This document shows positions 43,595-52,698 of a stretch of DNA of 64,000 nt, piece by piece; position 1 is the stretch's first letter; the number at the start of each line of letters is the position of its first letter. The DNA comes from DFXE01 sp032054765. GTDB lineage: Bacteria; Bacteroidota; Bacteroidia; Bacteroidales; Tannerellaceae. A program made the position numbers and the translations under genes. Location of the stretch: the NCBI GenBank assembly GCA_032054765.1, contig DAMBSC010000012.1, positions 62,001-126,000 on the forward strand, read 5' to 3'. A model generated the notes under the pieces. The model was not told where the DNA came from and made no database searches. It saw nothing but the letters and a program-made list of their open reading frames with translations.

Positions 43595-46077
43595 CAGAAT
43601 TATGTATAAAGATTTATCGTTTTTTTCGCAATCACCGACTTGTCTTTTGGCTGTCAATGATTGGGTTATATATATTCTGCGGATATTTTGCATCTAAGAT
43701 CCATTTAGAAGAAGATATCAACAAGTTGATGCCATCCTCTAAAAATGAGGATGGCACAACCAAGCTGGCATTTGCAAACCTGCGTATAAAAGATAAAACA
43801 TTCTTACTTTTCGAGGGTAAAGACAACACTTCGGTAGAACGGATCATCGAAACCTGCGACGCGTTTATAGAGTCGCTGGAATATAAAAACAACATTATGG
43901 ACCCGGCACGGCGGTTTGTGGATAACATTTTCTATAAGCTACCCGATGATTTGGTGTTTGATGCGGTCGACTACCTGACTGCTCACTTACCTGCCTATAT
44001 CGACACTTGCGTCTATACTCAACTCGATACAATGCTCACCCGCCAACACATGGAAAGGCAGATGAGCCTCAATAGCAACGACTTCCAAAGCCAGGTAGGG
44101 ACAGTGTTTCCTGAGCTTATACAGATAGATCCCATCGGGTTGCGAAGCCTGTTTGCAGAACAGTACCGGCCTTTAACAGAAGGAGCCGGCGGCAGTTATA
44201 AAACTATCGACGGACATTTCTTTGTTCCCGATTCCACCGTGTGCGTGGCATTTATCACCCCGATGTACTCGGGCACAAATACAGGACAAGGTTCGACTTT
44301 ATTTAAAATACTGAATGAACAGATAGAGAAATTCTCGGTGTCCGACCCTGACATAAAAATCAGCTATCACGGCACTCCTGCCAGTGGGTTTTATAACTCG
44401 TCGCAGATAAAATCCGACCTGAAAGGAACTATCACCGGCGCATTGATATTAGTTCTCCTATTCATACTGATATGTTTCCGGAATTACAACACCATTCCGC
44501 TATTATTGCTACCGGTAGGTTTCGGTACACTTTTCGGACTTGCTGCCATGTATTTTATCAAAGGACAGTTTTCTTTACTGTCGCTCGGCATCGGAGCCGT
44601 TGTGTTGGGTGTAGCGCTCACTTATGTGCTTCACATAATGACGCACTTCAAATATGTAGGCAATCCGGAGCAGGTATTGCGCGATCAGGTAAAACCCGTC
44701 TGCCTGGGTTGTCTTACTACCATAGGTGCTTTCATGGGACTTATCTTCGTGCGCACAGAACTGTTACAGGATTTTGGGCTCTTTGCCACCTTTGTTATCG
44801 TAGGAACTACCTTTTGGAGTCTTGTATTCCTGCCCCAACTTCTCAATCCGGAGAAGAATAAAGTAAATCGCCGCGCTTTCGCCATTATTGACAAGATCAA
44901 TACTTATCCTTTCGACCGCAAGAAACCTTTGCTTATCGTTCTGACCGGAGTAATCGTGGTCTTTATAGGATTCTATATGGCAGACGGAACCCGCTTCGAT
45001 GCCGATATGCATAATCTTGGATATAAAGCGGAGATTGTTTCGTATTCTGAAAATTTGCTTCGGAATAAAACGTATACCGGCGACAAGCAAAAATATTTTT
45101 TGAGTTCGGGGAAAACCATGGAAGAGGCTATCGGAAATTTTGCAGTTATGTCTCATAAGCTGGATTCATTGCAGGAAGCCGGGCTCGTGAAAAGCTATAC
45201 GCACACCGACCGGATATTTGTTCCGCAACGGATACAGCAGGAACGTATCAACGCATGGAAACAGTTCTGGACGGAAGAACGTTTGCAATTAACACATAAA
45301 CTGATCAATGAAACAGCTCCGCAAGCCGGTCTTCGTCCGGATGCATTCAATTCGTTTTTCGACTTTGCAACTGCCGACTACCTGCCTGATGCTTTGTACA
45401 ATGCAGGCATTATCCCCGAAGGATATCAATCTACCCTGATGGAGCAATCTTACAATGGGGAATACCTTTGTTTTACATCCGTCAGGTGCGAGAATGATTT
45501 CGTACGCAGCAAAGACAGTGATTACAACCGCATCTGCGATGCCATAACGATATGGCCCAACCTACTGGTGCTGGATACTTATTACTACACAACAGATACA
45601 TTACTCCAACTGAATGACGACTTCAATGTACTGCAATGGATGTCAATGCTCTTTGTGTTTATTGTGCTGTTTATCAGCTTCAAAGGCAATATTAAATACA
45701 CATTGCTCGGTTTCGTGCCTATACTGCTGAGTTGGCTCATAGTGCTGGGTGCAATGGCCATTTTCGATGTACGGTTCAATCTTATTAACATCATCATTTC
45801 GACGTTTATTTTTGGAATAGGGGTCGATTACAGCATATTCGTGATGGACGGTCTTCTGGGCAACGAAAAAAATACTCAACTGTTGAGATACCATAAAACG
45901 GCTATATTCTTCAGTGCGGTTATTCTGATCGTAACCGTAAGTTCCATGCTCTTTGCCGAACATCCGGCCATTCGTTCCGTAGGATTTCCTACGCTTATCG
46001 GCTTAATTTCGGCAGTAGTGCTGGTTTATACCATACAGCCTGCCATTTACAGGATGATAAATAAAAGCAAAGAATGA
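43591..46077 (+). CDS. MMPL/RND-superfamily lipid exporter
   Basis: 828 aa, about 12 transmembrane segments in two sets (first at about 18-38 then about 270-420; second at about 455-475 then about 690-820) with two periplasmic loops. 'GIGAVVLGVALTYVLHIMTHFKY' and 'FIFGIGVDYSIFVMDGLLG' are the two conserved MMPL TM4-type motifs. It resembles the exporters in aryl-polyene/flexirubin clusters. It would move the finished acyl or polyene lipid across the inner membrane, working with the LolA-like protein downstream. 4-bp overlaps on both sides show tight coupling. Confidence 0.93.
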   Translation: MTELCIKIYRFFRNHRLVFWLSMIGLYIFCGYFASKIHLEEDINKLMPSSKNEDGTTKLAFANLRIKDKTFLLFEGKDNTSVERIIETCDAFIESLEYKNNIMDPARRFVDNIFYKLPDDLVFDAVDYLTAHLPAYIDTCVYTQLDTMLTRQHMERQMSLNSNDFQSQVGTVFPELIQIDPIGLRSLFAEQYRPLTEGAGGSYKTIDGHFFVPDSTVCVAFITPMYSGTNTGQGSTLFKILNEQIEKFSVSDPDIKISYHGTPASGFYNSSQIKSDLKGTITGALILVLLFILICFRNYNTIPLLLLPVGFGTLFGLAAMYFIKGQFSLLSLGIGAVVLGVALTYVLHIMTHFKYVGNPEQVLRDQVKPVCLGCLTTIGAFMGLIFVRTELLQDFGLFATFVIVGTTFWSLVFLPQLLNPEKNKVNRRAFAIIDKINTYPFDRKKPLLIVLTGVIVVFIGFYMADGTRFDADMHNLGYKAEIVSYSENLLRNKTYTGDKQKYFLSSGKTMEEAIGNFAVMSHKLDSLQEAGLVKSYTHTDRIFVPQRIQQERINAWKQFWTEERLQLTHKLINETAPQAGLRPDAFNSFFDFATADYLPDALYNAGIIPEGYQSTLMEQSYNGEYLCFTSVRCENDFVRSKDSDYNRICDAITIWPNLLVLDTYYYTTDTLLQLNDDFNVLQWMSMLFVFIVLFISFKGNIKYTLLGFVPILLSWLIVLGAMAIFDVRFNLINIIISTFIFGIGVDYSIFVMDGLLGNEKNTQLLRYHKTAIFFSAVILIVTVSSMLFAEHPAIRSVGFPTLIGLISAVVLVYTIQPAIYRMINKSKE

Positions 46078-47531
46078 AATACGATGTAGTTATCATAGGA
46101 AGCGGATTGGGCGGACTGGAATGTGCGCATATACTCTCGCGTGCCGGAATGAGTGTTCTGGTGCTTGAGAAAGGAGCGCAGGCAGGCGGTTGCATCCAGA
46201 GCTATAAGAGGCGCGGGCTTGCTTTTGATACAGGTTTTCACTATGTGGGAGGACTTGATGAAGGGCAGTCGTTACATGCAACTTTCAAGCATTTAGGATT
46301 ATTGAACCTGCCCTGGCAACGCCTGGATGATAACTTCGACCGGATAACGATAGGAGAACGGGATTTCTCTTTCGCACAGGGTTACGATGAGTTTACAAAG
46401 ACTTTACTATCCGACTTTCCGGACGAACGAGATGCCCTGAATAAATATGTAAATATATTAAAGCGATCCGAGTACCAATATCTTGAAACATTCAACCCTC
46501 GGACTAATGAAAAGCCTTTTTATTCAGAGCTTTTTGAGAAAGGGGCCTGGCAATATCTGACAGAGAATTTTCGCAACCCCTTGCTCATAAACGTGCTTAG
46601 CGGCACTTCACTGAAAATGGAATTGCGGCAGGAATCACTCCCTCTGTTTACGTTTGTTCACGGTAATAGTAGTTTTATTGAAAGCAGTTGGCGACTGAAG
46701 GGAGACAGCTCGCTGATAGTGAACTCCCTGGCAGATGATATCCGCAGGCATGGCGGAGAGATTGTCTGCAATGCCGAAGTCGAAGAATTGGTAGAGAAAA
46801 ATGGGAAATTGGAGTCTGCCAGATGTACGAATGGGGAAACTTACGAAGGTACTGTTTTCATCAGTGATGTGCATCCCTCCGTTACCTGCGACATGGTGAA
46901 GGAAAGCTCCCGGATGAAAAAAGTCTACCGCAATCGTATCGACAGGTTGCAGAACACCTTTGGTATGTTTACCGTATCGCTCCGCATCAAACCGCAGGTG
47001 CTGGAATACTTTAACTGGAATCAATATATTTATAAACGTCCCGATGTATGGACATTCCATCTTAACAATGAGCCGGTCGGCGGTGTATTAGTGAGCTGCC
47101 GGATTCCGGAAAACGGAAGTAAGTATGCACAGCAGATCGATTTGCTGACTCCCATGGCATGGAGCAAATGTGTGCAGTGGAGCCATACTAAATCAGGTAG
47201 CCGGGATACTGATTACAAGTTAATGAAAGAACATGTAGCCGGCGAGTGTGTGGCATTAGCCGAAAAGTTCATACCCGGGCTTCGCCACATGATTGCCGAA
47301 CAATACACCAGCACACCACTCACGTATCGTGATTATACGCTTACCCCCGAAGGATCGGCTTTTGGGGTGCGCAAGGATTACAAAAATCCGCTGATGACTA
47401 TTCTTTCGCCGCGTACCCCCATTCCCAACCTGTTTCTTACAGGACAGAATCTTATGCTGCATGGGCTACATGGCGTAACAATGACAACACTTTTCACTTG
47501 TGCGGAAATAGTAGGAAAAGAACAGATATGA
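46074..47531 (+). CDS. FAD-dependent oxidoreductase (phytoene-desaturase-like)
   Basis: 485 aa. FAD-binding Rossmann start: 'YDVVIIGSGLGGLECAHILSRAGMSVLVLEKGAQAGGC'. The second arginine-containing block is 'GLAFDTGFHYVGGL', and the C-terminal FAD block 'NLFLTGQNLMLHGLHGVTMTTLFTCAEI' is the CrtI-like ending. Members of this family desaturate or isomerise polyene or carotenoid-like chains. It overlaps MMPL by 4 bp and the ketoreductase by 4 bp. The clustering with KS, DH and KR suggests that it adjusts the polyene chain. Confidence 0.93.
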   Translation: MKYDVVIIGSGLGGLECAHILSRAGMSVLVLEKGAQAGGCIQSYKRRGLAFDTGFHYVGGLDEGQSLHATFKHLGLLNLPWQRLDDNFDRITIGERDFSFAQGYDEFTKTLLSDFPDERDALNKYVNILKRSEYQYLETFNPRTNEKPFYSELFEKGAWQYLTENFRNPLLINVLSGTSLKMELRQESLPLFTFVHGNSSFIESSWRLKGDSSLIVNSLADDIRRHGGEIVCNAEVEELVEKNGKLESARCTNGETYEGTVFISDVHPSVTCDMVKESSRMKKVYRNRIDRLQNTFGMFTVSLRIKPQVLEYFNWNQYIYKRPDVWTFHLNNEPVGGVLVSCRIPENGSKYAQQIDLLTPMAWSKCVQWSHTKSGSRDTDYKLMKEHVAGECVALAEKFIPGLRHMIAEQYTSTPLTYRDYTLTPEGSAFGVRKDYKNPLMTILSPRTPIPNLFLTGQNLMLHGLHGVTMTTLFTCAEIVGKEQI

Positions 47532-48292
47532 AATATAGTAAAGAACTAAAATATAATATAACAATGAAGTATGCATTAGTAACCGGAGGCAGCCGGGGCA
47601 TCGGTCGGGCTGTATGTGTAAAACTGGCTCAAATGGGTTATCATATTATTATCAACTGTGTAAACAATACTGCTGAGGCGGAAAGGACACTCGAATTAGT
47701 GAAACAAGCCGGTCAGGATGGAGAGATACTGAAATTTGATGTGAGTAATGGACAACAGACCCGGGAAGCCATTGAATCGTGGGAAAAGAATCATCCCGAT
47801 CAATATATAGAAGTGCTGGTAAATAACGCAGGCATCCGTCGCGACAATGTGCTGGCATTTATGCCGGAAGAAGACTGGAATTCAGTATTAGACATCACCC
47901 TCAAAGGGTTTTATAATGTGACGCAACCATTGTTGCAACCCATGCTGGCTCACAAATGGGGACGTATCATCAATCTGACCAGTGTGAGTGGCTTGAAAGG
48001 GATGCCGGGACAGACCAACTATTCGGCCGCAAAAGGAGGAATCATCGCTGCCACAAAGGCGCTTGCGCAGGAAGTGGCACGAAGAAATATAACTGTCAAT
48101 GCCGTAGCACCGGGTTATATCAAAACAGATATGGTAGAGGGTCTTGACGAAGCAGACCTGAAGAAGACAATACCAGCCAACCGCTTTGGTACACCCGAAG
48201 AAGTTGCCGGGCTCGTCGGTTTTCTGGCTTCGCCGGATGCCGGTTATATTACCGGAAATGTAATTTCCATCAACGGAGGACTCTACACGTAA
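47528..48292 (+). CDS. 3-oxoacyl-ACP reductase (FabG-like SDR)
   Basis: 254 aa from ATG 47528 (overlapping the previous stop as ATGA); ATG 47564 would give 242 aa, a more usual FabG length. 'YALVTGGSRGIGRAVCVKL' (TGGSRGIG), 'VNNAGIRRDN', Ser and Tyr-x3-Lys in 'SVSGLKGMPGQTNYSAAKGG' and 'VAPGYIKTDMVEGL' are FabG hallmarks. It reduces 3-oxoacyl-ACP made by the ketosynthase. A sphingoid-base ketoreductase role is an alternative that cannot be excluded. Confidence 0.93.
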   Translation: MKYSKELKYNITMKYALVTGGSRGIGRAVCVKLAQMGYHIIINCVNNTAEAERTLELVKQAGQDGEILKFDVSNGQQTREAIESWEKNHPDQYIEVLVNNAGIRRDNVLAFMPEEDWNSVLDITLKGFYNVTQPLLQPMLAHKWGRIINLTSVSGLKGMPGQTNYSAAKGGIIAATKALAQEVARRNITVNAVAPGYIKTDMVEGLDEADLKKTIPANRFGTPEEVAGLVGFLASPDAGYITGNVISINGGLYT

Positions 48293-48312
48293 CAACCTAA
48301 AATAATTACGAT

Positions 48313-48903
48313 ATGCACAAGATCTTTACTTTAATCATTATTACTGTTTTTTCATCCACTTTTTTGTTTGCACAAGAAACAAGTGACACACATACATTGA
48401 CGGCTAAAGTCGTCAGGACAAAACACAATACGGCAGTCACTGAAGATGTTGTAACCGAAGGGAACTTCTATTTTAAAGAACCGGATAAAATGTGTATATG
48501 CTTTAGCGAGAAAAAGGATATGCTAATTATGGATGGTAATGCTTTCACTATGATAAGCAACGGCGAGAAGAGTGTAGCCAAAGGAAAAGGGGCCGTTCAC
48601 CTGGGATTACTTCAACGTGTTATGATAAGTATTCTCAGGGGAGAAAACGGTGATATAGATACCGGCGAACTGGAAGATATGGAAATAACAAGGCAGGAAG
48701 ATACCATACATATTACTCCGGTTTACGACAGTCAAAAAGCAAAGCGCAGAATGATATTCACTTCTTTTACCCTGACTATCGACCAAAAGATTTCTCGTCT
48801 GAAAAGTATGTGTATGCATGAAAAAGAAGGAAACTATACCCGGTACGATTTCTCTGACTATATGATAACTAACTCTCAATCTAAGAAAAAGAATAATGAG
48901 TGA
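48313..48903 (+). CDS. LolA-like outer-membrane lipoprotein/lipid carrier
   Basis: 196 aa. The signal peptide (MHKIFTLIIITVFSSTFLFAQ) precedes a LolA-type open beta-barrel: 'EGNFYFKEPDKMCICFSEKKDMLIMDGNAFTMISNGEKSV' has the FxF-Kp-n-m-r-w-like strand pattern of LolA proteins in polyene clusters. It likely binds the lipid product in the periplasm. It overlaps the CDP-alcohol gene by 8 bp and follows FabG by 20 bp. Confidence 0.87.
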   Translation: MHKIFTLIIITVFSSTFLFAQETSDTHTLTAKVVRTKHNTAVTEDVVTEGNFYFKEPDKMCICFSEKKDMLIMDGNAFTMISNGEKSVAKGKGAVHLGLLQRVMISILRGENGDIDTGELEDMEITRQEDTIHITPVYDSQKAKRRMIFTSFTLTIDQKISRLKSMCMHEKEGNYTRYDFSDYMITNSQSKKKNNE

Positions 48904-49873
48904 AAATGTAAAAGCTACTTACAAATCTAATGATACGGAAGAATGGCTTGATAAAGTCTGGACACGTCCTATCGGCTATTGCTGGGCGCTTTTTTTCAAG
49001 CGTTTGAATGTTCATCCCAATACGGTGACCATTATTTCGATGATACTGGGTGCCAGCTCGGCGTTTTTCTTTGCGCACGGTTCATATCGCACAGAAGGTG
49101 TGAATGGATTGCTATGTAATGTGATTGCAATACTATTACTGGCATGGGCTAATTTTTACGACAGCGCCGACGGGCAGCTTGCCCGTATGACGGGTCAGAA
49201 GACTAAACTGGGGCGAATACTCGATGGAGCGGCAAGCCTGGTATGGTTCATCCCCATCTACGTAGGCCTTGTCTATCGGTTCTATCTCCATCATGAGCTT
49301 GAGTTTAGACTTCTGGGTATCGAAGATAATCCGCAGAACACACTTATTGCCACGATAATATTTTTTAGTTTGGCATTATATGCCGGATTTGGCTGCCATA
49401 GCAATCAGTGCAGACTTGCCGATTACTACAGGCAAATTCATCTTTTTTTCCTGCAAGGAGAATCGGGGAGTGAACTTGACAATTCGGCTCAACAACAAAA
49501 AATATATGACCAAACAAGCTGGAAAGGAAATTTCCTTTGGAAGGCATTTTTGAAATCTTATGTAGGTTACACCAGGAAGCAAGAATCACAAACACCCAAT
49601 TTTCAGTTATTACTGAACACATTGCGTAGGAAATACGGTACCATAGAGAATGTTCCGCAATATTTCCGGAGTGAATTCCGCGCGTTCTCATTGCCCCTGA
49701 TGAAGTGGACTAATATACTCACATTCAACACACGGGCCATCGTACTCTATATTACCTGCCTGATAGACCTGCCTTGGCTGTATTTGTTTTTCGAGATTGT
49801 AATATTGAACATCATCTATTATTATATGCGCCTTAGCCATGAGAAGTTCTGTAAAAAATATGACAAAATATAA
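48896..49873 (+). CDS. CDP-alcohol phosphatidyltransferase-family protein with an altered motif
   Basis: 325 aa, about six TM segments. The family signature D-x2-D-G-x2-A-R-x8-G-x3-D-x3-D is present as D89-SAD92-G-QLAR97 ... G106-RIL-D110-GAA-S114. The last Asp, normally the catalytic base, is Ser114. The enzyme might have a changed mechanism or substrate. Its extra middle region (about 180-260) is longer than in PgsA. It would add a head group to a lipid, or bind one. It is 8 bp overlapped with LolA and overlaps the DUF5686 start. Confidence 0.9.
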   Translation: MSENVKATYKSNDTEEWLDKVWTRPIGYCWALFFKRLNVHPNTVTIISMILGASSAFFFAHGSYRTEGVNGLLCNVIAILLLAWANFYDSADGQLARMTGQKTKLGRILDGAASLVWFIPIYVGLVYRFYLHHELEFRLLGIEDNPQNTLIATIIFFSLALYAGFGCHSNQCRLADYYRQIHLFFLQGESGSELDNSAQQQKIYDQTSWKGNFLWKAFLKSYVGYTRKQESQTPNFQLLLNTLRRKYGTIENVPQYFRSEFRAFSLPLMKWTNILTFNTRAIVLYITCLIDLPWLYLFFEIVILNIIYYYMRLSHEKFCKKYDKI

Positions 49874-52412
49874 GACTATCTTTTTGACAATATATCTGTT
49901 GGCTGTTTTGACCGCCAACGGACAGAACATGATAATAAAAGGTGTTGTAACCGACTCCATCGCGGGAGATGTGTTGCCCTATGCCTCCGTTGTCCTGAAA
50001 GGAACAACGATAGGAGGAATGAGTGACGATGATGGAATCTTCTCATTTTCTGCTCCGGCTACAAATAATATTTTGGTAGTGACATACTTAGGATATGATA
50101 CAAAAGAGATAAAAATTACTCCGGGAAAAACAACTGATTTAAAAATACAATTAGCCCCAAACGTAATTACGTTGAGTGAAGTGGTTGTCAAACCCCAAAA
50201 GGAAGTATATAGGAAAAGAGGAAATCCGGCTGTCGATTTTGTAAAAAAAATAATTGCTTTGAGGGGAAAAAACAATCCTCTCGACCATCACTATTTTTAT
50301 TACGACCGGTATGAGAAAATGATTGTTGCAATGAATGAATATGAACCCAAACCTAAAAATAAAACAGGTAAGTTCGATTTTTTAGCCGAATTTGTCGACA
50401 CCCTTGATGTCGGTACCACGATTCTTCCTGTTTCGGAAAGAGAAAAAGTAGAGACTGTTTATTACCGTAAAAATCCAAAATCAGAGAAGCGGGTTATACA
50501 AGGCAGCCAGTCGTCGGGTGTAGACGAAATATTATCGCGAGACGGGGTTGAACAATTTTTAAAAGAAGTTTTTCAGGAAGTGGATATTTTTAAAAATAAC
50601 ATCCCACTGCTATTACAGCGGTTTGTAAGCCCGCTTTCTTCCATCGGGCCGGACTATTATAAATATTATCTGCTTGACACACTGAACGTAAACGGGCAGG
50701 AATGTGTCGATTTAGGGTTTGCTCCTTTCAATTCGGAAACATTCGCTTTTACCGGGCATTTATATGTGACCCTCGACTCTACCTTCTTTGTTCAAAAAGC
50801 GGTTCTCAATGTTCCAAAAGATATTAATCTGAACTTTGTGTCTCAAATGAGGATCGAACAAACATTCGAGCGGGCTCCGGATGGTACCCGCATCATCACA
50901 AAAGATGACATCAGGGTAAATTTTAAAATAAAGCAAAATTCCAAAGGAATGTATGCCCAACGCTTGAATATCTATAGCAACCATTCGTTCAATGAACCGG
51001 ATGCCGCACAGGCGCTGGTTTTTAAAGAGAGGGCACCTGTCATCACCCTGAAAGAAGCTTACTGGCAACCGGACGATTTCTGGACTGCCAATCGCCCGCC
51101 GGAAGCTGTCAAGAAGAATCCTAATTCGGCGCAGGAATTGATGACAAGATTACGTTCTGTTAAAGCATTTTATATAACCGAAAAAGTCATATCCGTTCTT
51201 TTCTCCGGCTATATCCCTACAAGCAATGATCCGCTGAAAAGCAAGTTCGAATTTGGTCCGATGAATTCAACCATCAGCGGCAATGCCATCGAAGGAGCCC
51301 GCTTCCGTGTGGGAGGAACCACTACAACGGCTTTCAGCAAACGGTTGTTTCTTGACGGATATATGGCATACGGAACCAAGGACGGGAAACCAAAATATAA
51401 TGCCCTTGTTGAATATTCATTTAACGACCGAAAGGAGTTCCGAAAGGAATTTCCGGTACATTCAATCCGTTTTGAATATATGTATGACATCAATAAACTG
51501 GGACAACAGTATATGTATACCAGTAAAGATAATATGATTTTGGCACTGAAACGCAAGAAAGATACCCGCGCCACTTACTTGCGACAGGCTGAGTTGGCAT
51601 ACTATAGCGAGCATTATAACGGTGTGGCATATGGTGCTACGATCCGCAACTTCCGTGAGTATGCAACTAAATATGCTGTGTTCAACCGTATAGGGGCGGA
51701 TGGCTACGTCGCACCTGTAAAAAAGTATGATATGACCGAACTGGAACTAAAATTCCGTTATGCGAAAAATGAAACTTTTTATCAAACACGCAACAACCGT
51801 GTACCAATTACGCATGACGCCTTAATATTCAATTTCAGCCATGTTATGGCAGAAAAAGGTTTTTTAGGCTCATCGTATGATTACCATCGCACCGATATTG
51901 GTATTCGGAAACGTATTTGGTTTTCCGCTTTCGGTTATCTCGACATGATCACCAAAGCCGGAAAGGTATGGAACAAAGTACCATATCCGTTATTGATTTT
52001 GCCAAATGCCAATCTGACTTATACTATTCAACCCGAGTCTTTTACAAATATGAATGCATTGGAATTTATTAATGATGAATATGTATCCTGGGATTTGACA
52101 TATTATATGAATGGGAATCTGCTGAATCGTATCCCTTTAATCAAAAAGTTGAAATGGAGAGAGGTATTTTGCTTTCGGGGTTTGTGGGGAAACTTAACAG
52201 ACAAGAATAATCCTGTAAACGGACAAGAAGGACTGTATCTTTTTCCAAGCGGTTCTTACACAATGGGTAAAACACCTTATATGGAAGTAAATGCCGGCAT
52301 TGACAATATTTTCAAATTCTTAAGAGCCGATTTTGTCTGGCGTCTTAACTATCTCGATCATCCAGGCATTCAGACAAAGGGGGTACGATGTACAATACAT
52401 TTTTCTTTTTAA
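49860..52412 (+). CDS. DUF5686/CarboxypepD_reg-like outer-membrane protein
   Basis: 850 aa from ATG 49860 (an earlier start at 49839 is less signal-peptide-like). Signal peptide to about residue 22 (ending 'LTANGQ'). Residues about 23-110 are a carboxypeptidase-D regulatory-like beta domain ('MIIKGVVTDSIAGDVLPYASVVLKGTTIGGMSDDDGIFSF'), then DUF5686 with a C-terminal beta-rich barrel-like half ending in 'IHFSF'. DUF5686 proteins are Bacteroidota-specific and probably outer-membrane located. As last gene of the operon it likely receives the exported lipid. It overlaps the previous gene by 14 bp. Confidence 0.92.
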   Translation: MTKYKTIFLTIYLLAVLTANGQNMIIKGVVTDSIAGDVLPYASVVLKGTTIGGMSDDDGIFSFSAPATNNILVVTYLGYDTKEIKITPGKTTDLKIQLAPNVITLSEVVVKPQKEVYRKRGNPAVDFVKKIIALRGKNNPLDHHYFYYDRYEKMIVAMNEYEPKPKNKTGKFDFLAEFVDTLDVGTTILPVSEREKVETVYYRKNPKSEKRVIQGSQSSGVDEILSRDGVEQFLKEVFQEVDIFKNNIPLLLQRFVSPLSSIGPDYYKYYLLDTLNVNGQECVDLGFAPFNSETFAFTGHLYVTLDSTFFVQKAVLNVPKDINLNFVSQMRIEQTFERAPDGTRIITKDDIRVNFKIKQNSKGMYAQRLNIYSNHSFNEPDAAQALVFKERAPVITLKEAYWQPDDFWTANRPPEAVKKNPNSAQELMTRLRSVKAFYITEKVISVLFSGYIPTSNDPLKSKFEFGPMNSTISGNAIEGARFRVGGTTTTAFSKRLFLDGYMAYGTKDGKPKYNALVEYSFNDRKEFRKEFPVHSIRFEYMYDINKLGQQYMYTSKDNMILALKRKKDTRATYLRQAELAYYSEHYNGVAYGATIRNFREYATKYAVFNRIGADGYVAPVKKYDMTELELKFRYAKNETFYQTRNNRVPITHDALIFNFSHVMAEKGFLGSSYDYHRTDIGIRKRIWFSAFGYLDMITKAGKVWNKVPYPLLILPNANLTYTIQPESFTNMNALEFINDEYVSWDLTYYMNGNLLNRIPLIKKLKWREVFCFRGLWGNLTDKNNPVNGQEGLYLFPSGSYTMGKTPYMEVNAGIDNIFKFLRADFVWRLNYLDHPGIQTKGVRCTIHFSF

Positions 52413-52425
52413 GTTTTCAAGAAAA

Positions 52426-52668
52426 GTGCTTATCCGCATAATTCCCCTGAACCCTATTTTTTACAATAAGTGTGATGGCAGGAAAAAAAGTATGGCATCT
52501 ATTTCGGAAAAGTATTAATACTTTTTTCAAAAAGTATGGCATCTTTTCGAGAAAACGATGGCATCCATTTTAAGAGGATATATAATATGTTGATAAATAG
52601 ATATATACGATCGGGGCTTATTTTGTCTTCATAAAATAGAAATAAAATACAATATCATCCGAATATAT
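52426..52668 (+). repeat. Right copy of perfect 243-bp direct repeat
   Basis: Identical by eye to 38660-38902, beginning 14 bp after the DUF5686 stop codon. It carries the same 22-nt-period cores (52488, 52510, 52532 and 52554) and the same palindrome (52508-52525). The two copies bracket the 13.5-kb lipid cassette. Confidence 0.95.
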
Positions 52669-52698
52669 GACAAATTTTTATGTCCCCCTCCCATCAAC

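Noticed and set aside
38660..52668. Composite transposon flanked by IS copies
   Set aside because: The 243-bp repeats encode no transposase, have no terminal inverted repeats that I can see, and lack a short target duplication.
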